From Chloroflexota bacterium (GTDB lineage Bacteria; Chloroflexota; Limnocylindria; Limnocylindrales; CSP1-4), in NCBI GenBank assembly GCA_021786265.1, contig JAJYNP010000080.1:1-7037 (forward strand): 7,037 nucleotides of DNA, written 5' to 3'. The translations under genes were made by a program, and so were the position numbers. The notes under the pieces were generated by a model, which did no database searches, was not told the origin of the DNA, and saw only the letters and a list, made by a program, of their open reading frames with translations. This document shows positions 6,326-7,037 of this stretch, one piece after another. The first letter of the stretch is position 1, and each line of letters starts with the position of its first letter.

Positions 6326-6354
6326 AGCAAAGCGAGGAGCAAGGCCGTTGTCAA
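6326..6354 (-). promoter_or_regulatory. Predicted promoter of the ula operon
   Basis: On the minus strand a perfect TTGACA (6354-6349) is followed by 17 bp and TTTGCT (6331-6326), which keeps three of six -10 bases. This would start transcription near 6319 and leave a leader of about 36 nt before the EIIA ATG. The -35 and spacing are ideal for a sigma-70-type promoter. The weak -10 leaves some doubt. Confidence 0.5.
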
Positions 6355-6361
6355 GAGCCCA

Positions 6362-6380
6362 ACGGACTAGACTGGTCCGT
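6362..6380. promoter_or_regulatory. Candidate GntR operator upstream of the ula promoter
   Basis: ACGGACTAGACTGGTCCGT is a 19-bp inverted repeat with eight of nine base pairs matching about the centre A6371: the outer ACGGAC/GTCCGT arms are perfect, and the inner AG/CT also pair. It lies 7 bp upstream of the predicted -35 and 78 bp upstream of the EIIA start codon. Its length and its inner CTAGAC recall HutC/DasR-type GntR sites (GGTCTAGACC-like), and a HutC-type GntR gene ends the operon. Position just upstream of the -35 would also suit an activator. Confidence 0.5.
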
Positions 6381-6588
6381 ACCGGAGCGGCCAGCTGATT
6401 CGTGACGAGGCCAGGGATCGGCGATCGTCAGATCGATCCGATTACCCCGGGTCTGCCGGTCCGCCGCGCGCGACCGGCGCGGAAACGACCATCAGGCGCC
6501 TCCTGAACTGGGAAGATGGCGTTGCGGAACACGCATCACGCCCAACGAAGGAGCCCTGGATTGATGCGATCATCGCACCCCAGCCTCG

Positions 6589-6614
6589 ACCTCCTCGACA
6601 CACCTCCTCGACAG
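6589..6614 (+). repeat. 13-bp tandem duplication in the IS1380 remnant
   Basis: ACCTCCTCGACAC (6589-6601) is followed directly by ACCTCCTCGACAG (6602-6614), 12 of 13 bases identical. Thirteen is not a multiple of three, so the second copy shifts the frame. Removing one copy joins SLDLLD directly to RALDDDRLVADVG in one frame, as the transposase family expects. Confidence 0.75.
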
Positions 6615-6767
6615 GGCTCTAGACGACGATCGACTCGTGGCCGACGTGGGGCTCCTTCTGCCGGCCAGCCTGGCCCGGCACCCGGGTCTCCGGGGGCTCG
6701 TCGACGGCCATCTGGCCCGGGCACCAAGCCGGGCCCGGCGAACGTCCGTGACAAGCTGCTCACGCTC

Positions 6768-6808
6768 GTGGCGTCGGCCCCCGCCGGTGGCGTCGGCCCC
6801 CGCCGGTG
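6768..6808 (+). repeat. 19-bp tandem duplication in the IS1380 remnant
   Basis: GCGTCGGCCCCCGCCGGTG is perfectly repeated at 6771-6789 and 6790-6808. A GTG at 6768-6770 extends the identity by three bases, consistent with slippage between short GTG repeats. The 19-bp insertion shifts the frame by one. Without it LLTLVASAPAGG would run straight into GDRIDDA. Confidence 0.9.
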
Positions 6809-6840
6809 GGGATCGCATCGACGACGCGATGCGTCACGAA

Positions 6841-7001
6841 GCGCCGTCTGACCAGGTGGGAGGAAGGCACCCTACACGTCCGTCGGGGATCGGAGTGCGG
6901 GCTGCCGTCGGTCCCCCTGCTGAACAGGCCGCGGGACGAGCAGGCGTCGTCGGGGTCGGGTAGCGTGAAGCCGTTGACGAAGGGCAGACGTGGGGTGCGG
7001 A
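6841..7001. other. Gap before the right-edge gene
   Basis: No gene is supported. This stretch lies between the end of the transposase similarity and the start codon at 7002. A TAGCGT at 6961-6966 could be an actinobacterial-type -10, about 36 bp before the start codon, without a good -35. One minus-strand frame is open to the window edge and includes LPFVNGFTLPDPDDACSS, which I do not recognise. It runs opposite the right-edge gene and is probably a shadow. Confidence 0.35.
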
Positions 7002-7037
7002 ATGCAGGTGGGCGTGATCGTGCCGCAAGGGTGGACC
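7002..7037 (+). CDS. Start of a probable LLM-class (F420-type) oxidoreductase, partial
   Basis: Only the first 12 codons are present: MQVGVIVPQGWT. This matches the opening strand and loop of luciferase-like monooxygenase family proteins of the F420-dependent type, which often begin 'M.(I/V/F)G(V/L)(V/I)VPQGW' and continue 'TGEYDGWDP' or similar. These enzymes are TIM-barrel flavin or F420 redox proteins that act on small organic substrates. A G-rich stretch (GGGGTGCGGA) lies immediately before the ATG. It is the only plus-strand gene here, divergent from the ula operon and separated from it by the dead IS1380 piece. The call rests on 12 residues, so the family is likely but not certain. Confidence 0.6.
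   Translation, partial: MQVGVIVPQGWT

Larger units (their letters stand above)
6564..6840 (+). pseudogene. IS1380-like transposase 5' remnant, frame-broken
   Basis: Three frames joined together read like the start of an IS1380-family DDE transposase. The pieces are MRSSHPSLDLLD (from the ATG at 6564, with AAGGAG 10 nt upstream), ALDDDRLVADVGLLLPASLA and GLVDGHL (about 6615-6716), PGPANVRDKLLTLVASAPAGG (about 6730-6792) and GGDRIDDA (up to about 6828). The family form, as I recall it, is DDRLVADAGLLLPATLA, PGRANVGDKLLTLVASALAGGDCIDDAD. The first and third breaks coincide with tandem duplications of 13 bp and 19 bp. The second is one base missing between about 6717 and 6738. After about 6840 the similarity stops, so about 80% of the gene, including the catalytic DDE part, is gone. 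The 80 bases before the ATG probably belong to the element's left end, but I cannot fix the terminal repeat. Confidence 0.75.

Noticed and set aside
6516..6963. Overlapping plus-strand frames read as two intact small proteins
   Set aside because: Their recognisable parts are fragments of one transposase split by frameshifts; neither frame is a complete protein.
1..7037. CRISPR array, tRNA or rRNA genes
   Set aside because: No regularly spaced repeats and no cloverleaf or rRNA-like segment was seen; the repeats present are two-copy tandem or inverted repeats.

Overview
This is a GC-rich window of about 7 kb. The codon use, a HutC-type GntR regulator, IS110 and IS1380 transposase remnants, a phosphoesterase lipoprotein and the first codons of what looks like an F420-type LLM oxidoreductase all point to an Actinomycetota or Chloroflexota genome. 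The sequence alone does not decide between them. Six complete genes lie on the minus strand, so the story reads right to left, and one cut-off gene leaves the right edge on the plus strand.

Right third (about 3600-6400): a complete set of ascorbate-family (SgaT/Ula) phosphotransferase subunits, transcribed as EIIA (6283-5753), EIIB (5699-5421) and EIIC (5294-3822), followed by a GntR/HutC regulator with a UTRA ligand domain (3632-2904). A perfect TTGACA -35 box with a weak -10 lies upstream of the EIIA gene. A 19-bp near-perfect palindrome sits just upstream of that -35 and is the best candidate operator for the GntR protein. The ulaA-gntR gap is rich in secondary structure: a 34-nt almost perfect palindrome, a small hairpin, and a hairpin that covers the Shine-Dalgarno sequence of gntR or of a tiny overlapping leader frame. 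No ascorbate-degrading enzymes, EI or HPr are in view, so the true substrate is open.

Left third (260-2300): a secreted phospholipase C/acid-phosphatase-type phosphoesterase lipoprotein, then a small glyoxalase/VOC-fold protein. Between them are about 20 codons that look like the start of an MgtC/SapB gene with nothing after them, and a pair of operator-like direct repeats ahead of the VOC gene.

Gene-poor stretches: 2303-2903 holds a short IS110 transposase remnant and a 13-bp-period tandem repeat ahead of the lipoprotein gene. 6564-6840 holds the 5' part of an IS1380-like transposase whose frame is broken by two short tandem duplications (13 bp and 19 bp) and an apparent one-base loss. The window ends 12 codons into a probable LLM-class oxidoreductase.

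I see no convincing new multi-gene system. The most interesting points are the candidate GntR operator and promoter, the structured ulaA-gntR junction, and the duplication-broken IS1380 remnant.
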